DNA of 64,000 nt from Steroidobacteraceae bacterium (GTDB taxonomy: Bacteria > Pseudomonadota > Gammaproteobacteria > Steroidobacterales > Steroidobacteraceae), in contig JALORN010000021.1 of the NCBI GenBank assembly GCA_025458905.1, forward strand, positions 31,689 to 95,688, in the 5' to 3' direction. The position numbers were made by a program, and so were the translations under genes. Below are positions 28,393-38,381 of the stretch, piece by piece. Under the pieces are notes generated by a model. That model saw only the letters and a list, made by a program, of their open reading frames with translations. It was not told where the DNA came from and did not search any database. Positions within the stretch are counted from its first letter, which is position 1, and every line of letters starts with the position of its first letter.

Positions 28393-29417
28393 ACGGCGTC
28401 ACGTCGCGCGCCGTCGGCGCCCTGCTGGCCTGCCTGCCGTCCGCGGCAGCCGTCCACGCACAGGGCCAGGACTCGACCCCGGGCCAGCGCAACCTGCTGG
28501 TCATGGCGGAGCTGCTTCCGGGCCGGTACGACAACTCCAACCAGCACTACTTCGACATCCGGCGACAGCTCCCCGAGCAGGACCGGCATCGGCGCGTCCA
28601 TACCGTCATCCAGCGGGTGACGGCCCCTGCCTTCGGCGAGTACGTGTTCCTCTGGTCGGACGAGACCCAGACGCCGAAGGGGCTGCAACGCTCGAGTCGC
28701 GTCGTGACGCTCGCGGCGGGCCCGGGCGCCGACGAAGTGACGATGAAGCGCTACTACCGCATGACGCCGGCACCGATCACCGAGGCGGAGCTCGGCACGC
28801 TGAAGCCGGCCGACCTGGTGCGCGCCGACGGCTGCGACTACTACTTCAAGCGCCGCGCGGACCACTTCCGCGGCCGGCAGGTCGAGAAGGCCTGCCAGTT
28901 CGACTGGCAGGGACAGAAGGTCTACGGCTACAACGAGATGTCGTTGTCGCCGACGAGCCTGTGGACCGAGGATCTCAAGTACCGCGTCGCCACCGGTGAG
29001 CGGATCACCGGGCCGGGCTCCGCCGAGCCCTACTGGCAGGAGCGTGCACGGACCTTCCACTGCTACGTGGACGTGCCCGGCGTCGGCGGCGGGCGGGACG
29101 TGCCCTACAGGCGCTACGACGACCTCGAGATCCACGACAAGGGCGGCACCGTGACCTTCAGGACCGATGAGCCCGCGGCGCGCGAGGTGTCGCTGCGCCT
29201 CGAGTCCGTGACCTGGCACGTGCTCAACGAGGCGAACGGCAACTTCAACCGCGATTCGCTCGTGCTCCATGCCCACGAGCGGATGCCGGACGGCACCATG
29301 CGCAACGGCAGCTACGCGTTCACCGATCCCACCGCCACCCGGATCGGCATCAACCTGGGCTGGATGCTCGCGAACTGCGCCCTGGTCAGCCGCAAGGACG
29401 CACGGCCGGAGATGTGA
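28389..29417 (+). CDS. CpeT-like exported protein (paralogue 3)
   Basis: The 342-residue protein starts at GTG inside the TonB receptor stop codon and has a signal peptide ending AAAVHAQ. The mature start is MAELLPGRYDNSNQHYFD, followed by FGEYVFLWSDE, YYRMTPAPITEAEL, DGCDYYFKRRADHFRG and KACQFDWQGQKVYGYNEMSL, an order typical of CpeT/CpcT proteins (DUF1001). The C-terminal 130 residues go beyond the usual CpeT length and are also present in paralogue 2. Coupled translation with the receptor suggests it handles the imported ligand in the periplasm. Confidence 0.8.
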   Translation: MNGVTSRAVGALLACLPSAAAVHAQGQDSTPGQRNLLVMAELLPGRYDNSNQHYFDIRRQLPEQDRHRRVHTVIQRVTAPAFGEYVFLWSDETQTPKGLQRSSRVVTLAAGPGADEVTMKRYYRMTPAPITEAELGTLKPADLVRADGCDYYFKRRADHFRGRQVEKACQFDWQGQKVYGYNEMSLSPTSLWTEDLKYRVATGERITGPGSAEPYWQERARTFHCYVDVPGVGGGRDVPYRRYDDLEIHDKGGTVTFRTDEPAAREVSLRLESVTWHVLNEANGNFNRDSLVLHAHERMPDGTMRNGSYAFTDPTATRIGINLGWMLANCALVSRKDARPEM

Positions 29418-29506
29418 CGCCGGCCCGTGGGCGTGGGCGCCGGCCGTGAGCGTCGCCGGCGGACCGGGCCTCTGCGGCACGCGCCAGGGCGGCGCGCCTC
29501 GCGCCG

Positions 29507-31372
<1,866 letters not shown>

Positions 31373-31399
31373 GCCTGCCTCGTCACGCGCAGGCGCCGC

Positions 31400-32563
31400 T
31401 CAGAACCAGTCGGCCAGCGAGATGCCGACGCCGATGGTGGTCTGCTTCCAGTTGTAGTCGACCAGGCTCTCGCCATAGCCGCTGAACAGCTGCACGTAGC
31501 CGCGCACGCGACGTGCGAGCGGGAAGCTCCAGGTGGCCTCGGCCGAGCCATTGCCGGTGTCGAACGCATAGCGGCCCAGCAGGGAAAGCTGGTGGCGACC
31601 GAGCGCGTACGAGGCGACCAGCTCGCCGCGCCCGAGGAAGTCCTGGATGTCGGGATTGTCGTCCTCGCCGCTGCTCTCCTCGATGCGCACCCAGGTGCGC
31701 GCCAGCAGCGCGAGGCGGCCGCGCTCCGCGCCCACCTGCGCATACACACGGTTCCAGCTGCGCGAGAGGCCCTGGCCACGGCCGTTGGACTGGTGCACGA
31801 GCCCGACGTTCAGCAGCCGCCAGTCCCAGCCGAGCAGGCGCACGTCCGGATGGAACGCCAGCATCAACTCGGGCTCGTAGTTGGTCTCGCGGAACGGCCG
31901 CGACAGCTCGCCCGCGTACACCTGCCACTGGCTCTGCTGGGTGTAGCCCGCCCACAGCGAGGCACCAATCTCGTCCTCGAGGTCGGCGAGCTTGAACTTG
32001 AAGCTCAGCTGGAACTTCGCCTCCGTCTCCTCCCAGCCGAGCGGGCGCGGCCCCGGAGGCCGGGTCGGCGAACCCGGGCGCTGGTTCATGTCGCTGCTCC
32101 AGCTCACCGGCAGGATGTAGGTCGGACGGTGCGGGCGGATGTCGAAGACGGCGTCGTCGACGCCGATGGCCCAGCGGTTGCCGATCGGCGAGGTGCGCGG
32201 TGGCAGGCCGGGCTCCTGCTCGAGCGGCGGCTGCGCGTCGCGCGTCGCGCCGGCGGACGCGGCGGCGGTCCCGGCGCCCGGCGCTGCGACGCCGCCGTCG
32301 GGCCGGGCAGCATCGGGTGGCAGGGGTGTGACCGGCGCGTCGGCGAGCAGGCCAGAGGGCTCGGTCGGCGGCGGCGGCACCAGCGCGTCGAAGCATGCCA
32401 GGCGCTGCGCGGCGTCGGCGAGGCGCGCGCACGTCGCGAGCGCTTCCGGGGCGGGCGCCGCATCCGCCGGGGCGGCGAGCGCGCCGGCGAGTACCAGCAG
32501 CAACGACGGCGCGATGCCGGGCACCGGCTCGGTTGCAGGGCGAAGCCGGACGGCCTGTCTCAT
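31400..32563 (-). CDS. pldA: Outer-membrane phospholipase A (PldA/OMPLA)
   Basis: The 387-residue protein has a signal peptide, a CARLADAAQRLACFDAL motif, a Pro/Ala/Gly linker (about 70-125) and a 12-strand barrel. The catalytic His-Ser-Asn region is visible in LVHQSNGRGQGLSRSWNRVY. Other family blocks are KFQLSFKFKLAD, LWAGYTQQSQWQVY and FRETNYEPE. It hydrolyses phospholipids in the outer leaflet after membrane damage and works as a dimer. The protein is about 100 residues longer than E. coli PldA because of the N-terminal linker. An alternative upstream start at 32623 lacks a signal peptide. Confidence 0.93.
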   Translation of the reverse strand: MRQAVRLRPATEPVPGIAPSLLLVLAGALAAPADAAPAPEALATCARLADAAQRLACFDALVPPPPTEPSGLLADAPVTPLPPDAARPDGGVAAPGAGTAAASAGATRDAQPPLEQEPGLPPRTSPIGNRWAIGVDDAVFDIRPHRPTYILPVSWSSDMNQRPGSPTRPPGPRPLGWEETEAKFQLSFKFKLADLEDEIGASLWAGYTQQSQWQVYAGELSRPFRETNYEPELMLAFHPDVRLLGWDWRLLNVGLVHQSNGRGQGLSRSWNRVYAQVGAERGRLALLARTWVRIEESSGEDDNPDIQDFLGRGELVASYALGRHQLSLLGRYAFDTGNGSAEATWSFPLARRVRGYVQLFSGYGESLVDYNWKQTTIGVGISLADWF

Positions 32564-32693
32564 CGGAGGGTCCTTCGGGAGGGGTCGAGAGCGAGCGCGT
32601 ACGCTAGCGGAAATTCCGTGCACCCGGTACTCCGCGTCGGGGCGGCGGCCGGGGTTAAAGTACTCCGACCCCGGCTTCGTGGTTCACGTACTC

Positions 32694-33938
32694 ATGCGCC
32701 TGAGCGTCCTCGTCCTGCTGACCCTGGTGGTGCTCGGCGCCATCCTCTACGGCATCTGGCGGCGCCGTGGCGATGCGCGACGCGATGCGGCGCTCGACGA
32801 CGAGCCATCGCCGCCGCAGATCCCGGCCCGGCAGGTGCCACCGCCCACCGCGGTGCGCACGGACCCGCCCGGATCGCAGGCCCTGCTCCCGCCCGCCGCA
32901 CGACCGGGCGGGCGCCAGGGCCCGGGCGCGTTCCCGGGCACCGTCTCGGGCGAGCCTCCCGAGCCCGGCTTCGCCGACACGCTGGTGCTGAGCGCCTCGG
33001 TCGAGGCGGCGCGCACCGCGGCTGCCGGACGCGCCGCGAGCCAGCGCGCGCTGCACGAGCTCGCGCTCGGCATCGCGCCGATCGGCCCCTTCCCGCAGCG
33101 CGAGCACGCCCACGTCGTCAATGCCGTGCTGGCGACGCTCGAGGACGCGGCCAGCCAGTCGCGCTACCTGCCGCGCCGGCCGAGCGTCGTGCCACAACTG
33201 CTGAAGACGATGAACGACCCGCAGGCCTCGCGCCGCGAGATCTCCGGCATCATCTCGCGCGATCCAGCGCTCGCCACGGACCTGCTGCAGCTCGCCAACT
33301 CCGCCTGGTATCGCACCTCGCCGGCGCCGATCGAGAGCATCGATCGCGCGGTCGCGGTGCTCGGCCACGACGGCATCCGCTCGTTGCTCTCGGCGGCGAT
33401 CGTGCAACCGATGTTCCGCATGCCGCCGGGCCCGTTCCAGCGCTTCCCGCAGGTCGCGTGGGACCATTCGGCCGCCGCGTCGATCGCCAGCGAGTCGCTG
33501 GCCGCGCTCGCCGAGAACGACGATCCGTTCGCCGCCCAGCTGCTCGCGCTGCTGGTCGGGGTCGGCGGCATCATCGTGTTCCGCGTGACCCTCGACACCT
33601 ACGCCAGCGACGGCACGCTGCGCCCGAGCCCCGAGGCGATCGCGATGCTGATCGACCGCCAGGCCGCAGCGGTGGCGCGCCGCATCGCGACGCGCTGGGA
33701 GCTGTCGGAGCGGATGATCGGCGCGCTGAACGACCAGAGCGCCGCCGATTCCACCTCGGTGGTGCTGCTCTCGCCGCTAGGCCGCGCGCTGCTGCTCGGC
33801 CGGGAGCTCGGCGCGCTCAGCGTGCTCGCCCGCGAGGGCGTGCTGCCCGCGGCCGAGGCGCGCGCCCGCGCGCTGGCCTGCGGCGCACCGCCGCGGCTGG
33901 TGGAGCGCATCTGGGTGCGGCTCGCCCAGCCGGCCTGA
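32694..33938 (+). CDS. Membrane-anchored HDOD domain protein
   Basis: The 414-residue protein starts with one membrane helix (LSVLVLLTLVVLGAILYGIW), then a Pro-rich linker (about 30-90) and an HDOD domain (about 150-380): RPSVVPQLLKTMNDPQASRREISGIISRDPALATDLLQLANSAWY and IDRAVAVLGHDGIRSLL. HDOD domains lack the HD metal site and act as signalling scaffolds, often in c-di-GMP or stress networks. Membrane anchoring is less usual. It is divergent from pldA with a 130-bp gap. Confidence 0.88.
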   Translation: MRLSVLVLLTLVVLGAILYGIWRRRGDARRDAALDDEPSPPQIPARQVPPPTAVRTDPPGSQALLPPAARPGGRQGPGAFPGTVSGEPPEPGFADTLVLSASVEAARTAAAGRAASQRALHELALGIAPIGPFPQREHAHVVNAVLATLEDAASQSRYLPRRPSVVPQLLKTMNDPQASRREISGIISRDPALATDLLQLANSAWYRTSPAPIESIDRAVAVLGHDGIRSLLSAAIVQPMFRMPPGPFQRFPQVAWDHSAAASIASESLAALAENDDPFAAQLLALLVGVGGIIVFRVTLDTYASDGTLRPSPEAIAMLIDRQAAAVARRIATRWELSERMIGALNDQSAADSTSVVLLSPLGRALLLGRELGALSVLAREGVLPAAEARARALACGAPPRLVERIWVRLAQPA

Positions 33939-34042
33939 GGGCCCCCAGGTCCCGACATCCGTAGATGCCGCGATGACGCGCGCCGGGCGGGCGGCTAGGT
34001 TGTGCGGCGAGGCCGCCCACTGCGGCCGGACGGGAGATCGCG

Positions 34043-34447
34043 ATGTCGGCCGAGCCCTCCTCGCTCAGAGTCACGCCGTACGAACTGCTCGGTGGAGGCG
34101 AGGACGCCGTGCGTCGCATCGTCGACCGGTTCTACGATCGGATGGAGAGCGCGCCGGAGGCTCGCGAGCTGCGGGCGATGCACGCCGCGGACCTCGGCCC
34201 GATGCGCGAGCGCCTCGCGTGGTTCCTGACCGGCTGGCTCGGCGGGCCGGCCGTGTATGCGGAGCGCGCCGGCGGCGGCAAGTGCATGAGCACCGCACAT
34301 GAGCCCTTCGCGATCGACGAGCGCGTGCGCCAGCAGTGGATGTGGTGCATGCGCGGCGCGCTCGACGCCCCCGACGTACCGGCCGGCGTACGCGCGATGG
34401 TCGAACCCGCGCTCGAGCGGATGACGGGCTTCCTGCGCAACTGCTGA
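34043..34447 (+). CDS. Group II truncated haemoglobin
   Basis: The 134-residue protein fits the trHb group II (GlbO-like) pattern: TPYELLGGGEDAVRRIVDRFYDRM, LRAMHAADL, WFLTGWLGGPAVYAE and AHEPFAID with a proximal His86. Group II globins bind O2 or NO and are linked to oxidative or nitrosative stress. The sequence at the end (QQWMWCMRGALDAPDVP) retains the conserved Trp of helix G. It stands alone between an HDOD gene and OmpA-domain genes. Confidence 0.9.
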   Translation: MSAEPSSLRVTPYELLGGGEDAVRRIVDRFYDRMESAPEARELRAMHAADLGPMRERLAWFLTGWLGGPAVYAERAGGGKCMSTAHEPFAIDERVRQQWMWCMRGALDAPDVPAGVRAMVEPALERMTGFLRNC

Positions 34448-34468
34448 GCGGCCCGCAGCCCGCGCGCC

Positions 34469-35128
34469 TCAGGCGCCGTCCGGCGTGATCGCCTCGCCGG
34501 AGACCAACAGGCGCACGCGGGGCGCTGCCGGCTCGCCTGCGTCCGTGCCGCGCGTGCCCACATCGGCCGCGGAGGCTCCAGCGCCGAGCACCACGACGAC
34601 GACGCGCGCCGCCGGCACGCCGCGCGCGACCAGCAGGTCGCGGACCGCCAGCGCCCGCGCCGTCGAGAGCCTCGCACCTGCCGCGCCCGCGCGGCCGGGT
34701 TCCGCGCGGCTCTCGAGCCGCAGTCGCAGCGTGGGATGCGCGGCGAGCAGCCGGCAGAGGCGCGCGAGCGTCGCCCGTGCGCCGGCCGCGGGCCGCGAAT
34801 CGCCGCCGGGGAACAGCGCGCCACCGACTTCCGCGACCAGCCCGCGCGGGGTGTCGCGAGTCGGCAGGATGCCGTTCATCCGGGTGAACAGCGCCTGGCG
34901 CGTGCTCGCGGCGGCGTCCTCCGCCGGGCTCGCGCGCAGCAGCGTGCGCAGCGAGGCGTCGTGGCGCGACGCCGGCTCGGCCAGCGCGAGCACCTCGACC
35001 TCGGCGCCGATCGCGAGCGGGGACAGGGACGCGACGGCGAGCAGGCCCGCGACCGCGAGCCCGTCGAGCGGCCCGCACGGCCGCGGTCGCAGCCACGGCC
35101 ATCGCCCTTGCAGGAAACCTCGCGCCAC
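34469..35128 (-). CDS. Degenerate OmpA-domain protein, tandem paralogue of the next gene
   Basis: The C-terminal part aligns with the OmpA protein at 35261-36655: RMNGILPTRDTPRGLVAEVGGALF against RMNQVLPTRDTPRGLVAEIGGVLF, then LRLRLESRAEPG against LRLKIEGHTDNVG, LSTARALAVRDLL against LSTDRAIAVRDYL, and VSGEAITP against VSGEGITP. The peptidoglycan-binding GHTD aspartate and the NRRVE block are changed or lost here, while the LSTxRA arginine remains. The coiled-coil region is missing. I use the GTG at 35128, which gives a signal-like hydrophobic segment; a TTG at 35200 is possible. A diverged tandem duplicate is likely. Confidence 0.65.
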   Translation of the reverse strand: MARGFLQGRWPWLRPRPCGPLDGLAVAGLLAVASLSPLAIGAEVEVLALAEPASRHDASLRTLLRASPAEDAAASTRQALFTRMNGILPTRDTPRGLVAEVGGALFPGGDSRPAAGARATLARLCRLLAAHPTLRLRLESRAEPGRAGAAGARLSTARALAVRDLLVARGVPAARVVVVVLGAGASAADVGTRGTDAGEPAAPRVRLLVSGEAITPDGA

Positions 35129-35260
35129 GCGACACCCTGCGGCGCACGTCCGCGCCGCTACCCGCGCGCGAGTATCGGCGAGGCACGCAGGCCGCCGCAA
35201 GGACGCAGGCCACGGTTCCGCGGAGCACCCGCGGCGCGTGGCGACGGCGTCGTGACGCGC

Positions 35261-36655
35261 TCAGCGCGTCGCCGGCGTGATGCCCTCGCCCGACACGATC
35301 ACCTCGACGCGGCGGTTGCGCGCCCGCCCCTCCGCCGTCGCGTTGTCCGCGACCGGGCTGGCGGGCCCGAGGCCCGCGACCTCGATGCCGGCGGCCGGCA
35401 CGCCCTGCGCGACCAGGTAGTCGCGCACCGCGATCGCGCGGTCGGTCGAGAGCTTGAGGTTGGTCGCGTCGCTGCCGACGTTGTCGGTGTGGCCCTCGAT
35501 CTTCAGCCGCAGCGCCGGATAGGCCGAGAGGATGCCGGAGAGGCGCGCGAGGCTCTCGCGCGCGCCTCCCTCGAGCGTCGCGCGTGCGGTCGCGAACAGC
35601 ACGCCGCCGATCTCGGCCACGAGGCCGCGCGGCGTGTCGCGGGTGGGCAGCACCTGGTTCATCCGCGCGAGCAGCTCGGCCCGCGACCTCGCCGCGGCGC
35701 TCTCGGCGTTCTTGGCCCGCTCCGCCTCGGCAGCCGCCAGCGCGCGGGCGCGCTCGGCGTTGCGCGCATTCTCCTCGGCGAGCCGCTGTGCGGCCTCGGC
35801 TTCCTTCTGCGCGGCCTCGCGGCGCAGCTCCTCGGCGCGGCGCACCGCCGCGACGCGTGCGTCCTCGCCCGCCTGCACCGCGACGCGCCCCAGCTCCGGC
35901 GCGCGCTTGCGCTCGGCCGAGGCCTTGGCGCGCCAGGCCGAGTCCGCAGCCTCGAGCGCCGCCTTCGCGGTCGCGAGCGGCCCGGGCGCGAGCGTCGCGG
36001 CGCCCGCCGCCTCGGCGATCGCCACGGCGTACGCGGCCTGCTCGACCTGCACGGGCCGCTTGCTCGCGGGCGCGAGCTTGACCAGGGCCGAGTAGTCGGC
36101 GCGATCCGCGAGCGTGGTCACCGGCTGCGTGCGGCCGTTGAACTCGACCGCGACGTTGCGCATGACCACCTGCGTCGAGGGCACGCTCACCAGCGGATGC
36201 GGCTCGGCGGTCACGATCATCGCGAGGCCGTTCAGCGGCGTGCTCACCTCGACGTCGGCCTTGCCCGAGGAGGAGAGCTCGAGCACGCCGAGGGGCGTGG
36301 CGCGGCCCTCGGGCGTGATCGCCCAGAGCACGTAGACGGTGTAGGGACCGAGCGTGCCGGGCTGCGGCAGGTCGCGGAAGTCCGCCTCGACCTCGGTGCG
36401 CGTCGGCTCGGCCGAGACGCGCGCCGTGCCGACCGCCCGCGCCGCGAGCGTGGTGCCGCGGAACTCGAGCTTCGAGCGGGTGCCCGCCTTGTAGAGATAG
36501 GCGTCCACGCGGCTCGCGACCTGCTCGCTGATGATCGCCGCATCGCGCTGGATGCCCTGCGACAGCGCGGCGGACGACACCCACGGTGCCACGCCGATCG
36601 CGAGGCCCAGGGCGAGCGGCAGGCCGCGCCGCATGGTCGGGATGGATCGGGTCAT
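35261..36655 (-). CDS. OmpA-family peptidoglycan-binding protein with coiled-coil stalk
   Basis: The 464-residue protein has a signal peptide (GLPLALGLAIGVAPWVSSA), an N-terminal beta domain with an immunoglobulin-like look (about 40-190), an Ala/Glu/Arg-rich coiled coil (about 225-325) and a C-terminal OmpA domain (about 350-460) with IEGHTDNVGSDATNLKLSTDRAIAV and RARNRRVEVIV. The key Asp and Arg for diaminopimelate binding are present. It probably connects outer membrane or periplasm to peptidoglycan. An ATG at 36634 is an alternative start. The next gene downstream is a diverged copy of its C-terminal part. Confidence 0.9.
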   Translation of the reverse strand: MTRSIPTMRRGLPLALGLAIGVAPWVSSAALSQGIQRDAAIISEQVASRVDAYLYKAGTRSKLEFRGTTLAARAVGTARVSAEPTRTEVEADFRDLPQPGTLGPYTVYVLWAITPEGRATPLGVLELSSSGKADVEVSTPLNGLAMIVTAEPHPLVSVPSTQVVMRNVAVEFNGRTQPVTTLADRADYSALVKLAPASKRPVQVEQAAYAVAIAEAAGAATLAPGPLATAKAALEAADSAWRAKASAERKRAPELGRVAVQAGEDARVAAVRRAEELRREAAQKEAEAAQRLAEENARNAERARALAAAEAERAKNAESAAARSRAELLARMNQVLPTRDTPRGLVAEIGGVLFATARATLEGGARESLARLSGILSAYPALRLKIEGHTDNVGSDATNLKLSTDRAIAVRDYLVAQGVPAAGIEVAGLGPASPVADNATAEGRARNRRVEVIVSGEGITPATR

Positions 36656-36800
36656 CGCGCGGGTCCCTCTGCGGCCGCGTGCGGCCGGCCGTCGTTTGTG
36701 GAAGTATCCGCGAGCCCTGCGCGCCGCCGCAATCGCGATCGGCGCCGTCGCGCCGCGACGTGGTCCCGGCGCCGGGCAGTCCGTGGCCGGGAGGTTCGTC

Positions 36801-38351
36801 ATGTCCGTCTCACGTCCGCTCGCCCTGCTGTCGGGATGGCTCGCGGCGATCCCGCTCGCCGCAGCCGCCGGGCGCGCTGCGCCGCCGCCGGACGCTCCGG
36901 TCGTCCGCACGGCACTCGGGGAGGCGCGCGGGCTGCGCCGGGCCGACGGCAGCCTCGCCTGGTACCACCTGCCCTACGCGGCGCCGCCGGTCGGCGAGCG
37001 GCGCTGGCGACCGCCCGCGCCCGCGTCCGCGTGGCGTGGCGTGCGCGATGCGCGGCAGCCCGGCGTCGGCTGCATGCAGGACGCCCGCAATGGCAGCCTG
37101 CCGACCGCTGCCGGCGTCAGCGAGGACTGCCTCTACCTCAACGTGTTCACCCGCGACGCGCGGCCGGCTGCGCGCCGGCCCGTGATGGTCTGGATCCACG
37201 GCGGGTTCTTCCGCGTCGGCAGTGGCGCCGACCCGGCCTTCGACGGCGCCGCGCTGACGCGCGAGGGCGTCGTGCTCGTGACGATCAACTACCGGCTCGA
37301 CCGCTTCGGCCGCTTCGCGCACCCGGCGCTGTCGGCGGCGCAGCGCGACGAGCCCCTCGGCAACTACGCGCTGATGGACCAGGTCGCCGCGCTGCGCTGG
37401 GTCCGGCAGAACATCGCACGCTTCGGCGGCGACCCGCGCAACGTCACGATCTTCGGCTGCTCGGCCGGCGGCGTCTCGGTCGACTTCCTGATGGCCGCAC
37501 CCGAGGCGCGCGGCCTGTTCCAGCGCGCGATCGCGCAGAGCGGCAGCATCGTGCCGGAAGGGGAGCGGCGCCTGCGAGAGCCCACGGCGCGCTTCCCGTC
37601 GTCCCTCGAGCAGGACGGCCTCGAGGTCGCCAGGCACTTCGGCATTGCCGAGGATGCGCGCACGGCCGAGCGGCTGCGCGCGCTCACTCCCGCGCAGCTG
37701 CTGTCCTATCCGCAGAAGGATTCCTCGATGAACCCCGTGGTCGACGGCCGGCTGGTCCCCGAGGACCCGGCGCGCGCGTTCGCGGCCGGCCGCCAGGCCC
37801 CGGTGCCGTTCATGTCGGGCGCGACCAGCTGGGAGGCGAGCCTGATCCGGCCGTTCCAGCTGCCCTTCCCGGCGGTGCTCGTCGGCATGCCGCGCGCCGA
37901 CGTCGAGGCCGCCTATGGCATCGCCGACGAGCAGCAGTTGAAGGAGGCCTACTTCGGCGACAGCGTGTTCTTCGTCTCGGCCTGGTGGCTCGCCGGCCAG
38001 ATGGGCCGCGTCGGGCAGCCGGGCTTCCTGTACCGCTACGCGTATGTCGACGAGGCCCAGCGTGGCCGCAATCCCGGCGCCTACCACTGCTCCGACACGC
38101 CGCGGACCTTCGGCACCGAGTGGCGGGGCGAGCCGGCCTCGCCCCGCGACCGCGAGACCGGCGACCTGCTGCGCCGCTACTGGACGCAGTTCGCGAAGGC
38201 CGGCGACCCGAATGCGCCCGGCCTGCCGCCATGGCCGCGCCATGAGGTCGACGCGCCCGCCGTGCTGGAAATCGGGGAGTCCGTCGCCGCGCGTCGCAAC
38301 CCGGACCCTGAACGCATGGCGCTGCAGCGCCGGCGTTTCGCCACACCCTGA
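36801..38351 (+). CDS. Type B carboxylesterase
   Basis: The 516-residue exported alpha/beta hydrolase has a signal peptide (cleavage near AAAGRAA), the EDCLYLNVF signature, oxyanion hole WIHGGFF at 131-137, nucleophile Ser221 in FGCSAGG, a candidate Glu in SWEAS and a candidate His in GAYHCSD. The nucleophile elbow reads GCSAG rather than the common GESAG. Such enzymes hydrolyse esters or carbamates. GGGAGG at 36789-36794 supports the ATG at 36801. The gene is divergent from the OmpA gene and converges on an amidohydrolase. Confidence 0.93.
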   Translation: MSVSRPLALLSGWLAAIPLAAAAGRAAPPPDAPVVRTALGEARGLRRADGSLAWYHLPYAAPPVGERRWRPPAPASAWRGVRDARQPGVGCMQDARNGSLPTAAGVSEDCLYLNVFTRDARPAARRPVMVWIHGGFFRVGSGADPAFDGAALTREGVVLVTINYRLDRFGRFAHPALSAAQRDEPLGNYALMDQVAALRWVRQNIARFGGDPRNVTIFGCSAGGVSVDFLMAAPEARGLFQRAIAQSGSIVPEGERRLREPTARFPSSLEQDGLEVARHFGIAEDARTAERLRALTPAQLLSYPQKDSSMNPVVDGRLVPEDPARAFAAGRQAPVPFMSGATSWEASLIRPFQLPFPAVLVGMPRADVEAAYGIADEQQLKEAYFGDSVFFVSAWWLAGQMGRVGQPGFLYRYAYVDEAQRGRNPGAYHCSDTPRTFGTEWRGEPASPRDRETGDLLRRYWTQFAKAGDPNAPGLPPWPRHEVDAPAVLEIGESVAARRNPDPERMALQRRRFATP

Positions 38352-38381
38352 CGGGCCGGCCGCCGGCTGCCCGGCGCGACC

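Noticed and set aside
29418..29506. GC-rich inverted repeats between CpeT-like paralogue 3 and uup as a bidirectional terminator
   Set aside because: CGCCGGC arms occur but the loop is about 30 nt and there is no T-tract; support is too weak to list as a terminator.
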